Of a DNA stretch of 64,000 nt, positions 25,601-35,760 are shown one piece after another. Source of the DNA: Channa striata (lineage: Eukaryota; Chordata; Actinopteri; Anabantiformes; Channidae). The notes under the pieces were generated by a model that saw nothing but the letters and a program-made list of their open reading frames with translations, was not told the DNA's origin and made no database searches. How positions within the stretch are numbered: position 1 is the stretch's first letter; each line of letters begins with the position of its first letter. The translations under genes and the position numbers were made by a program. The stretch lies in NCBI GenBank assembly GCA_033026295.1, contig CM065176.1, positions 9,217,945 through 9,281,944 of the forward strand, given 5' to 3'.

Positions 25601-28600
25601 GGTCAAGTTGATGTGGACGTGATGCTGCCAGTAGTGGGTCAGTCAGAGGACAAAGGGGAGGACAGAACGAAATTGAATGCAAGAAGGCAAACAGACTTTA
25701 CTTCTCAAGTTCTTGAAATAAATCAGCAATACTTACAGACACACAAACACAGACTTAGAGCAGGGTGAGCGTGAGAGTGTGTGTATAAGTGAATTTCTTA
25801 GAAATAGATAGATTCTTTTATTTGACTGTAAACCATTCTATTTCATCTATTGCATAATGACTACATGACACGAGGTCTCATGACTACAACATACTTGTTT
25901 TATTTATAGTAAAAACTGACCAGCAGGGCACAGGAGCCAGTAAAGTTTGTTGCTTCATAAGACAAACTAGAACTACTTATAAATACATAACTTCATCTTT
26001 ATCTGTCACATTTGGTTTTAGTGTTTGGCGTTAGCTGTTAGCCAGGGAGAAACTCTGTAGCTTAGACAGTGAGTGAATGAGCCAAAGGAGGACTGAGACT
26101 TTCCCTGTGTGAGACCACTGGCAGTGTGACAAAGAGAGCAGTGGAGGAACATGGCTGATCTTTATCCATAAATGGCTTTTTTTTTTTTATATAATTCCAA
26201 GCACCCCACATATCCGTGGCTGGAACCACAGCTATGGCTCCAGTTTCCATCACAAGGGAGGGTGGAGGAGAGTTTAAGCCAAATCTCACAAGATCTGCCT
26301 GGGGCTGCTCTGACACCAGCAATGGCTGCAAACTCAACTCAGGCCTCCTCCTGCTGCAACCCACAATGAGCCTTTATTGTGAGGGTGATAAGCTGAGCCT
26401 ATGGGAAACTCTAACTCCTCCCTGCACTACTAAAAAAAAAGAGAGAGAGCTCTGGAAGGAAAGGTGACCACATTAAACAGTGCCGACATTTCAGCGTGTC
26501 TGCAACAGGGAGACTGCTATAGATCACCAAAACATAGACAGAGGCTTTGCTCGGTGGCTTTAAGCTATAATCAATCTGACTAACAGACACAAAGGAGAGG
26601 AATCCTTTATTCGAGATTTCTTGACCACCCTATTTCTTTAACACTGTTTCCCCCTCAGGGTAGCATTTCAACGTGGCAGCCATTCTTCGAGGGGTGGTCT
26701 CTAGCCATTGATTAGGAGCAGAGCCAGCTCAAAACCTGTGTCCCTGAGGTCATGAGGTCAAGCTAGAAGAAAGGACAGAGGGGGATGGGGCCATGGAGGT
26801 GTCACAAGATCAGTATATTAAACATCTGTTTATCAGTGTTTAGTGTGATGGGTAATAAGAGTTTACAACAGTGGGTAACAGCAGGGGATGGTATTAGACA
26901 GACCTTCCATAAAAATGTACACGCTTTCCCTGTAAGCCTCATTTAATAAAGCAAATTTTCTTTGTTTTTAATAAAGAAAATGTGATGATGGTCAAAGAGA
27001 ACACAATTTTGGAGGAGATAATGTCTATGAGATTTGCCATATTGGATAAGGATTGTTTACATCACAAATTGGTTCAGTTTGATCTACAAGATACATGATA
27101 CCTGCCTGCACATACTGATAAATATACTAATTTAAGGCTACACTAGGAATGATAAAAACATGCTTTTGTTCCACATTGTTCAGGTAATTTTGCTTGTCTA
27201 TGTCAGGTGAAGTAAATAGAACTAGCTACTTGATGGATGTAGACAGGAAGTGATTTCTCAGCACAAAAAGAGGGTCCTGGTTGTCATTCCAGCTAAACAT
27301 TTGATTTGAATTTCATAGTTTCAAGGAAACTGGAGAAGGTGAATACACTGGATTAGATGAGGTGAATGCATTACTTTAAGATGTTACGGACAGATGCACA
27401 TCTTAGTCTTAAAAATATGGCATTCCTCAATTTGCATTTAGACTTGTCTATGTCTCACTGCCCCGACAAAGTCAAAATATTACATAGAACTTCTTTTTCA
27501 GTCAAACAAATGGAACAAAGCAGAAAAGTTCTCAGACACTAAAACAAACATTTCTTAATGGAAAACTAGTTTATTACATCATAGTTTGTTTTTTTTATAG
27601 GTAAGGCAATTGTTTCTATTAGTTGTCCTATTTCCTATCCCTGAACTGCATAAACACAGCTACAGTTTTTTTATTTAGTTATAATACCATTCCAAACATA
27701 CTGTCAGTTAAGATTAAGAGATTAGCAGATTAGTCTTGTGGGTAAAAATGCAATGAGTTACATCAAGTTATGACACTTGTCTCTGATCAGTAGCTGAGCT
27801 GATCCCATAGCAGTCCAGCTCTTTACAAGGCTTGATAGCTTGTTTAGGGTTTTGGGAAAAAAAGGTATGAGCCCATCTGCAAATTAAAAACACCTAGGTG
27901 AAGTACTGTATGAAGCAAACACCATGCCATGACTATCACTTGTTACCAATGAGAATAAATGAAACTATCTACCAGAAATATAGAAAGGGCAAAATACTTT
28001 GAGTGCTAAAAGTGTGAAACAACTGCTGGTGTTGATGCAACCAGTCATACAATGTATGTCATGTGTCACACTATGTACTGATTTTTAATGGAAAAGCATA
28101 ACTTTTTTAACTAATTCTAACAGTCACTACTTAGGCCCCAACCGTAACCACACATTTGAGTTTTTAGAGCAAAAACAAGTGGAAAACTGCCCACCACCTT
28201 GGTTCCATTGTGAGAGAATATCTGTGACTTTGTTGTCTAATCCCTAAAGGGTTGCAATTTTAAAAGACACCTGCCTCCCTGCGTTGCAGCGCTAATAGTT
28301 CATTGGGTCATATGAGAGGGTAGGGACAAATAACCTATGGGGGTGTAATGGTTGAGGGACAGGTTTTTAAAGCCTCAAGACAAAACTAGGCTACTTGAGC
28401 TAGGCAGTAATTCAAAGCTTATAAAGAGACTGCCACGGTCAATCAAACTTTTGACATAGAGAAGAGGATGACAAAGCAGCAGATGCCACATTGTTCACAT
28501 TAAGGCAGCAAAAAACACCTCACTTAAAACATGTTTGCACTCATCTCATAACACGTTTGCCACTGCTGAGCCTGGAAATATCTTATATCTAGCAGATGAA

Positions 28601-31600
28601 TCTGCTGAAAACGCAAGGATTAATACAACTCAACCAAGTCAGTGCTTATGACCCCCGCCTTCCCTTATTCCTACACTGACCTCCTACCAACCCTTCCCAT
28701 CCCCCAGTCTCCTTCCTCCTAATCTATACCTCCTGGGTGGCAGGCAGCAGCACGGCCTGATGGTCAAACTGTGTCTGTCTGCCTTCCTGTCTGTCCATCT
28801 GCTGGGTCCCAGCAGTGGTTTGAAGGAATTAAAGCTATCTAGAAAGTAGCAATATCTCCTCAAATCCCCCTTCAACCTTCCCTTTTTTTTTACTTTCCCC
28901 CCTCAGCTTTTCTTTTGTAGCTATTGTCCAATTCCATGTACACCCTGTACCTTCATATGAACTAATGCAGTGCAGCTACAGACTAAATCTTATACAGGTC
29001 ATACACAGGCACAGTGGTCCCACTCAGGGGTCCTTCTCTATGCTCAACCACACCTACAGAGGAGGGGGAAGATACTAGTAGCTGAACACGGCATGAGCAC
29101 CCACTTAAGTTGGAATCATGCTTCTGCGCTCTGCACGTATCACACGTTTCTTTCATATTGGCACGATGTATGTACGTGTCCACAAAGGGTAGTATCACGT
29201 ATAACAAACCTGAATTTCGCTGAAAATGAAGAATCAATTTGAAATCTGAAATAAAATGTGTGTGTTCTATCTGTAAACAGTTCAGAACATTCAGCCTAAA
29301 GGTAAACACAAGATCTCAACAATAAAATGAGTCTGATGAACTTTTTTCAGACACTTCCAGGAATCGTTTCTTGCCAGGATGTTCTACTGGGGTGTGGTCT
29401 ACTGAACTGAATTTCATAGACAAGCAAAAGTTTCCTTATTATCTTGTTTTCATTCATGTATTCATTGCTCAGATGAGGATGTGATGATTTGATAGACACA
29501 GAGAACTACAATGTTCTGTCATTTGTTGTTATTGAATAAGCATATAAATATTGTCTAAGATTACAGGAGTGGCCATTTCAAAGACCAAATGGTAAATTGT
29601 GAAACAGTTTCAGTTTTTATTGTTTGTGTCCCATGTAACGTAGAAAAGGCTATCAAACCTAACCCTCCTAGTTTAATTTTAGTGTTTTGGAAACAAAAAT
29701 TCAAAAATTGAAATACACATTTCAAAGCAGTAAAGTGGGACCCTGTTGCATTGTTGAGATTTGGAAGGTGTGCACGTCGGGGTCTTTGCAAACCTCTACG
29801 GCCTGCAGTACTGTCATAGTGGCCTTTGTGGCACCAATGAAAAGCACAGCAGGGAGAGTGAAGACTTAAGCTCAGCAGAGTTTATTAAAATTGCAAAGAC
29901 AGTGAGTGACCACAGATGGTGCTGTCAATAACTATTCATCCAGCCATGAAGCACACGCCTATGCACTCACATCCACACCAAATGCCATACCATTGGGTGG
30001 AAAACACTCCAAACATACACACACAGAGAGTATTAGAAAGAGGGGGTAGCAAAACCAGATGGTAAGTGTGTGAATTAATGTGTGATGCTGTAGAGATGTG
30101 AGGTTTAAGGATCCCATTCGTTTTTCAACCCCTACCATCCCTCAACACCTCTGAGATGCTGGAGCATCATAGATGCACCAGTATCCACAGAATAGTAACG
30201 ACTACAAATTATCTGTAAAATTGTTTCAGTGCAAAAATGGTCATTATCTGCTCCTTAAAATAGTATAGCAAAGATATATTTAAATTTGATAATGAACCAA
30301 GAGCAGAAAAGAGTTTTAAAAATGGAGAAGCTACTGGTTAGAAAATACTTTTATTTTATTATTCCAAATGAATAAAAGCACGGGGAAGATGTGATGGGCA
30401 TTTGTATTTTTGTGTGACTCTCCTGAAAATGTCTGACGTAAAATTGCAGTTGGCTGCTTTATTTTGGAGAAAACACGAATTGATATTGTTAGGTATAAAA
30501 CAAAAAACAGGAATCAAGGACCCATACAGGCTCCACATTTCCTAAAAGCATTTAGCAAATGAATGTTTGTATGTCTTCCCTCCAAATTAGTTTAGAATAA
30601 ACAAAAAAAGTATTTTTAGATTATAAAGATTATGAAATCTAAGCTTCCACAGAAAAAATGCTCTCTACATTGTCACATGTTGATACTCTCTTACAATAAT
30701 TTCACTACAAACTGCAACAGCAAAATCACTGTTTTGACCACGCATGTCACGTGTGTGACATCCGGATTGTGTAAGGGTCAGCGATCAATACATACATGTT
30801 CACTTTCTGGCATACGTTGGTTCAATTGTTACTAATGTAAATAAAACTAATGATTTAATGAGGACTTAACTACAAGACAAACCCTATTAATTTGAAAAAT
30901 AATCACAACCCTACCACCTCAAAGGTGTTTCCTGCTTTAATCTCTGTGCATACAAACATGGGCAAACCACCCTCTTTGAGTATGCAAAGGGCCAGGGGTC
31001 TGATTTCAAACAGCAGTGGAAGCGGGTCAAAGGGGGCAGCCTTGATGATTCAGGAGAGTTCCCCTGTCAGAGGTTCTAGTGATCTTGCCTTCGGAGTCAC
31101 GTCCCTTGGGCCATGAACAGCAAAGCACAATCTGACATCAATCCAACACTGAGCCCAACAGAAGACATGGCAGTGCTGCTATGCCTTGATCCACAGAACA
31201 GTCCAGTCCACAGTAACAGAGGCTCAGAGAATAGTAATACTACCCGCATCCTCTCTCTGACTGCTTTACAATGACTTCAACTGACTGGAACCAATGTGCA
31301 CTATAAAGAACAAACTCCACTGTCTTAACCCAAATTTCTTAATGTTTTTTTTTCCCCCCCAAGAGCATGCTGAATCTCGAAGTAGATGCAGATGCAGTTT
31401 AGCAATTAGCAAAAACGTAATGCAAACAACATTTTTGCCTATTTTAATTTTATATTTTGGAAGTTTAAAATAAAGAAGCTCGATGACAAGTGGGCAGTGA
31501 GCACAGATGTATTAACAGTTGTAGAGACTTTCAGACATAGGACTATAGACAGCTACTTTTAATACCTCCCATCTCCTATCTCAGTACCACTCAGCATACA

Positions 31601-33815
31601 ATTGCTGTCATGTGTGGTGGCAAAAACCCAGGCCAACAGATCAAACATCAGCTCCAGCTGGTTCCAGGGCTGCTTGTTATTCTACTTCTTGAGTAATCAA
31701 TGTCTGCTCACCAGAATCTGCCTTTGGCTATCGCAGTCACACTGCAGATGTGATCGCACTCATTATCACTGCAGACTCTTAACTCATAAAATGCTTTACA
31801 GCTGCAAAATCAGGAGCAGCTCAAAAACTGAAATTTGAATGTTGACTGAACGCAAACACCATGTAACTGCATTACTGAGCAATTTCTTTAACTACTAATT
31901 GCTGGTATTCTTATGAGCTTGGGAGCTACTATTCCGAAAAACAAATGGGGTCTGCGTTTGCAGGAGTCATCTGACCTACTGAGGACTCTCGCTGTTATGC
32001 TCACAGGGAACAAAGTTCTGTAGAAATCATAAAATATACTGAATATGCTAAGTCTGGAAACGCAAACGCTATATAACATCTCTTCATAAATAATTATACG
32101 GTTTAGTAATGTTACTGATGTAAAACTAAATGGTGGTCACACATCCTCATAATAAATAGAATACTAATAAAAAATCAACTCTCAAATTTACTAAATGCTG
32201 ATTTGTAACGGAAAGAGAATAGGTACAGTACTTTATGCAAATAACTTGGTACAAACTGTAACGCTAACTGCCCCCCCAAAAATTACCCTCCCAACAGTGT
32301 TTGAAATGCATGGCAAGTGTCAGTGTATTACCCTCTGAAGTGAATTCTACACCTTCAACAAAACACCTGATTTACTCGGGCTACAGTAGTCCTATCAAGC
32401 AACAACTATTTTCAGCAGCATCAGGTTGTTGTCGTTACCCTGTTGGGTTCAGCGTGACAAATGGGAGGCGCCGTCATCTCTTGTTCAGTATCCCCGATGA
32501 CTGTGCATCACCGTCTATTACAGGCTGAAAGCCCTTAGTCATCCTCAAAGGGAGAAGAAAGGGTGCTGAACATTCCTTGCAAATGAGAGCTTGTGCTCAG
32601 CCACATGCGATCCTGCAATTCCTCATGCAGCACCGGTTCCTTCTCTTCTCTAATCACCCCCCCGCAACCCACGACCCCCGCTAACCTCTCCTCCTTTCTC
32701 GGGATTTAAGGTCGGACTCAGGGGACGTGAATAGGTGGCATTTCGGCACGCTAACAGTGCTGAAGAACAGAGGTGGTTGGCTGGGGGCCAAATCCCCATG
32801 GTTACCCTGAAGAAGCAACTGCCTCTTTCCTGTGCTGGTCTGTCTGGGAATAAACTACCTCTGCTCTGCATGCATGAGGGAGCATGAAGGAGACAGAGGA
32901 CACACGATAAGTTAGGGTTTCATCCTTACGGTGTCTTGTGCGCCTCTAAATCATGCAGTGTGCCTAGCACGTTTACACTTTGGAGTGAATGTGGAGGCTT
33001 CACACATAGAAGGAAAAGAGGAGAACACAGAAAGGTAAAAAAAAAAAAACGTAAAATGTAAAGTGACCAGCTGATCTAGGGTCCCCTTGGGCAAAACACT
33101 GAAACACCAGATCGGTGGGCTTTCTGACATTATGCTTTCCCTCCTTTCAGTTGCATAATCCTCCTATAATGCTCTCAAACCAAGTTTGTAATAGGGACAT
33201 AAGCACAGCCTGTACCTTAATAGTAACAGGTTGTTAAACACGTCACCATAAAGAAACGCATCAGACCAATTATAGTAAAATGTGTCACCAGATGAAGGTT
33301 GTAACCCAATGAACATCCAACCCGGATTAATCAGATTACTTAATAAGCTAAACCTGTGAACGATGGTGATCTCTTCTCTGGGCCAATGATGAATCTGCTG
33401 AACACTTTCGTTTGGCTTTCACACGCAAAACTACATGTAGATATACAATTGCCAGAAAGCACCTACTCACCCAAATCACACATTTATCGTGATCAAGTCA
33501 TTTCCCTCGTAATGTAATACAAATATCACTAAATTGTAAGATTCATTTTTACGTTATTCCAACTTATATAATAAGGTTGTGTTCAGATCGCCTTGTTGTA
33601 AACTTTAATTTGCAAACGTATATACATATATAACTTATAACACACACAGCAGGTAGGTTAGTGCAGAAGGAGTCTGGTCCCAATTAGTCCTTCCAGTTCC
33701 CAGCGGCTGCAACAAGCACATTCCCAAGCCAAACATTCCCCCCTCTCTTACCTTTCACTTGACTCTCGTAATCGGTGATGATTTCTTTATCCTTTTTGAA
33801 CCTCGGCGTAGACAT
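3453..33815 (-). CDS. srgap1: SLIT-ROBO Rho GTPase-activating protein 1, 5' part (coding exons 1-3)
   Basis: Three minus-strand exons, 33752-33815, 8295-8490 and 3453-3615, join in frame (64+196+163 nt) into residues 1-141, beginning MSTPRFKKDKEII. All junctions are GT-AG. The peptide is the N-terminal half of an F-BAR (inverse F-BAR) domain: residues such as QDLQDFFRKKAEIEMEYSR and DQNLLSPVNCWYLLLNQ are nearly identical to the vertebrate srGAP family as I know it. SRGAP1 fits better than SRGAP2 or SRGAP3, both in sequence (LSDIYLNNVIMRFMQISED) and because rxylt1 lies upstream as in human. The family protein is about 1,080 residues (F-BAR, RhoGAP, SH3), binds Robo receptors and shapes membrane protrusions. 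The RhoGAP and SH3 parts lie beyond the left edge. The start is supported by the conserved first exon. Teleost a/b paralog not determined. Confidence 0.95.
6890..7010 (+). repeat. Fish interspersed repeat, truncated copy
   Basis: It starts GGGCAGCATGGTGGTGGAGT and jumps to GGGTTTCCTCCCGCACTCCA followed by AAAGACATGCATGTT. This is the familiar teleost repeat of the form GGGCGGCACGGTGG ... TTTCCTCCGGGTGCTCC ... CCAAAGACATGCA, with an internal deletion. Related copies occur at about 20305-20515, 24895-25310, 47530-47815 and, reversed, 54695-54985. Confidence 0.7.
7805..7985 (-). mobile_element. tRNA-like SINE or derived repeat
   Basis: Read on the minus strand it contains GTGGCGCAGTAGGTAGAGCG. 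A good box A (TGGCGCAGTAGG, complement of 7959-7970) is followed 32 nt later by a box B-like GGCTCGATCCC (complement of 7916-7926). This RNA polymerase III promoter layout marks a tRNA-derived retroposon. The downstream text (AGCAAGACACTGGTGAG) is that of a common fish repeat. Boundaries are approximate. Confidence 0.6.
8295..8490 (-). CDS. srgap1: srgap1 coding exon 2
   Basis: The acceptor is CAG-like (ending CTTAG, 8491-8492) and the donor is AA|GTGAGG. The 196-nt exon carries residues 22-87, from EIRAQLVEQQKCLDQQTEMR to RSTKDHQQYK, a charged heptad-like coiled-coil helix of the F-BAR domain. Phase 1 in and phase 2 out agree with exons 1 and 3. Confidence 0.96.
8815..9075 (+). mobile_element. 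Retroposon 3' end, copy A
   Basis: It ends GAATTTCCCCAATGTGGGAT then CAATAAAG and a short tandem tail of TATCC units (to about 9073). This is the 3' end of a widespread fish non-LTR element or a SINE sharing its tail. It is homologous to copy B at 9265-9485, including upstream text around GCAAT...GGAGATG...GCAATATTC. Confidence 0.65.
9265..9485 (+). mobile_element. Retroposon 3' end, copy B
   Basis: It ends GAATTTCCCCACTGTGGGAT, CAATAAAA and TTATC units (to about 9484). It lies about 190 bp after copy A in the same orientation and is similar over more than 200 bp, so the two are either a local duplication or two insertions of the same family. Confidence 0.65.
20290..20515 (+). repeat. Fish interspersed repeat, longer copy
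   Basis: It contains TGGGTTTCCTCCAGGTACTC, CCAAAGACATGCTTGTTAGG, then GGTGTGAATGTGAGTGTGAA and GGCTGGCGACCTGTC in the usual order. The 5' GGGCGGC head is missing, so it is 5'-truncated. Confidence 0.75.
22576..22620 (+). repeat. CA dinucleotide microsatellite
   Basis: About 22 CA units with one CG interruption, in srgap1 intron 1. Such tracts are often length-polymorphic. Confidence 0.95.
24837..24890 (+). repeat. Short interspersed repeat fragment
   Basis: The text TTCGGCTTTTCCCATCAGGG then GTCGCCACAGCGAATCAT is a widely dispersed repeat motif in fish genomes. It directly precedes the composite repeat at 24895-25310. Confidence 0.55.
24895..25310 (+). repeat. Fish repeat interrupted by a second repeat
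   Basis: The outer copy runs from TTTCTGTGTGGAATTGCGTG through TGGGTTTCCTCCGGGTACTC to GTGTGAGTGCGACTGGTTGT (about 25078). It resumes at about 25219 with GGTGACCTGTCAAAGGTGTG and ends in GGTAATGGATGGATGA. The intervening 140 bp (AAATGGTCTCCATTTGTATA ... TTCATACACTGATGGGGGCG) is a different known-looking fish repeat. Confidence 0.65.
33752..33815 (-). CDS. srgap1: srgap1 coding exon 1
   Basis: ATG at 33815-33813, ending in phase 1 before the donor GTAAG (33751 downwards). It encodes 21 residues, MSTPRFKKDKEIITDYESQV then K, plus one base of the next codon. This short first coding exon, rich in Lys and Asp/Glu, matches the start of the srGAP F-BAR domain. It sits at the inner edge of a GC-rich segment with GAA-type repeats, expected for a 5' UTR and promoter. 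Confidence 0.93.
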
Positions 33816-34555
33816 TTTCTGTCTTCTTGTTGTCCGAGGCTCGCTGAAAACTTCTTGGAAAAAAACTGTTTGTCAACAAGCGGGATCCTACATTAGCCGA
33901 GACATCCCACACGGGACGAGGACAACGAGCAGGAGCCACGGGAGAGAAGAAGAAGAAGAAGCGCGAGGCGAAGGCGACACTTTGAACGGGTTTAACTCTG
34001 CAACAAGCGAGAAGAAGAAGAAGAAGCCGTTCAGTCCTTCATTGTTCCTCGTCTCCCCCCCTTGAATAAGCGGCGGATACACAGCAGGGCCAATGCGCAA
34101 CCCCGCTCTCCACCAATGAATCCGCTCAGCTACCAGAGCGCTCGGCGCTGCTGCTGTTGCTGCTACCACAGAAGAAGAAGAAGAAGAGAAAACCAACAAT
34201 CACGCAAGTTTCATTCTCTCCGCGGCGGCGTTTCGCATGTGTCCGTAGAGGAGTTTCCAACAGCGACCCGTGTGGAAGGATCAAAAGTCGAGCCGAAGCC
34301 TGCGTGTGCTCTCTGGTAGTGGTTTCCAGTTTTTTGGGACTCCCTCCAGCACGCCGAACACACACACTCTCTCTGTCTCCCCCCCCCCACCTTGGCTCGA
34401 CGGTCTCTCCCGTTTCTCCCCACGTCTCCCAGCAGGCTCAGAGGCAGACGGGGCAGGCCGACTGCAGCACACGGCAGCTGGAGCCAGGCAGGGAGAGGAA
34501 GGAGCGGAGAGGGAGGGATCTGCACGGACACACACACGCACAAACACACACATAT

Positions 34556-34596
<41 letters not shown>

Positions 34597-34620
34597 GCTA
34601 GTGGACACCAGTGGACTGAC
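33816..34620 (-). promoter_or_regulatory. srgap1: srgap1 5' UTR and promoter region
   Basis: GC- and CpG-rich sequence directly upstream of the srgap1 start codon, with GAA/CTT repeats (about 33942-33962, 34008-34026, 34170-34190) and a long CA tract at 34528-34596. The transcription start cannot be fixed from sequence. No TATA box stands out. Open frames here are repeat-driven. Confidence 0.55.
34528..34596 (+). repeat. CA microsatellite upstream of srgap1
   Basis: Interrupted CA tract of about 68 bp with a pure stretch at 34557-34591, immediately upstream of or within the srgap1 promoter region. Confidence 0.95.
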
Positions 34621-35187
34621 ACTCCTGCCCCTGAATAGTTTTTTAACTGTCCACATTAGTCAGCTGTTGAATCAGAGTAACGTTTAAGTGTGACTAAAGG
34701 TTTCTGGATTTTATACGTAATGGTTTTCATTAGTAAGCTTGATGTATGTAATAAAAAATACTTGATTTTCATCCCAATGCTACACGAAGTGGAATTAGAA
34801 GATAATATCATACTGCTCAGCTGCTGAGGACCAGTTACAGTCTGTCATATGGGTCATACAGGCTACAGTGGTGTAATGTAACATACTATAAATGTTTTAT
34901 TGGTAAGTATTAATAAATTCCTTTATTTTCTATTATTTTAAAATCCATCCATCAAAAAAACCAAACAAAACAAAAACTTTAGACCGACAACTATTTCACT
35001 GCTTGACAAAGCCACGTCTTGTTCCTTACTTATTTATCAACTTCAAAACGCTTCTACCTCACGCATGCAATACATCATCATAAGACATCAGTGTATCTAG
35101 TGAAAATAATCTGGCCCACAGTGCCATCTGCTGGGACAACTAAAGATGAACCAAGCATGTCCTCTGATTATTCTTTACACATTTTAC
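34621..35187. other. Spacer between srgap1 and rxylt1
   Basis: AT-rich sequence with no coding signal. The two genes are in tandem on the minus strand, with the 3' end of rxylt1 facing the srgap1 promoter. Confidence 0.6.
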
Positions 35188-35193
35188 TTTATT
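35188..35193 (-). terminator. rxylt1: Probable rxylt1 polyadenylation signal
   Basis: AATAAA on the minus strand, about 570 nt past the rxylt1 stop codon. It is the best-placed canonical hexamer; the intervening sequence would be the 3' UTR. Confidence 0.45.
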
Positions 35194-35760
35194 GCACCAC
35201 TTAAAAGTCCATGCGGCACAGCACTTAAATAAATAGAACAGAATTTTCATTTTTTGCTGTTTTGACAAGGGCAAGGCATGCCACACCCAAAACATCCATT
35301 TACTAGGGGCTTACAGTACAAAATAGATTTATGTGCCATTTTTTTAATCAAGGTTTAAAAATACACGAATATTGTATTCTTTACCTAGTGTTTAGTTTCC
35401 TAAAAATCACAATTTAAAGTAGGTACAAACAGATATATAAAACACACTTAAACTGCTATAATGACTTCAAAATGTAAAGGCAGCTTATCATTTCACAATT
35501 GTAAACATTTAGATGATAAAACCAGAGTTATGTCATGGGGTCCTTTACAGAAATTTAACTGTACTGGACTTCTACTGACAGGCATAAAACATTATTACAT
35601 ACATTTTTATAGTAACCTGCATGACAATAGTACACTTAACATCACCAGGTTCACTAGGCCAGTAGTATATCACAGTTCTCCATACACCACAAAATATATT
35701 GAAGCAATGTTGAATGTTACCCCATTAATCTTTTAAAAGTTTGCTAACTAAAGACCACAG

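Larger units (their letters stand above)
8491..33751 (-). other. srgap1: srgap1 intron 1 (25.3 kb)
   Basis: A very long first intron with no other gene I can support. It contains paired retroposon tails (8815-9485), fish repeats (20305-20515 and 24840-25310), a CA microsatellite (22576-22620), an AG run (about 16418-16438) and many short A or T runs. Stretches of higher complexity at about 9920-10190, 12590-13160 and 26040-26800 look like candidate conserved non-coding elements, but this cannot be shown from one sequence. Long first introns of axon-guidance genes commonly carry enhancers. Confidence 0.7.

Noticed and set aside
34157..34687. Open frame of 176 codons on the plus strand, with several overlapping long frames on both strands
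   Set aside because: It runs through GAA-type repeats, a C-run and the CA microsatellite (His-Thr repeats). Length comes from simple sequence in the srgap1 promoter region, with no domain.
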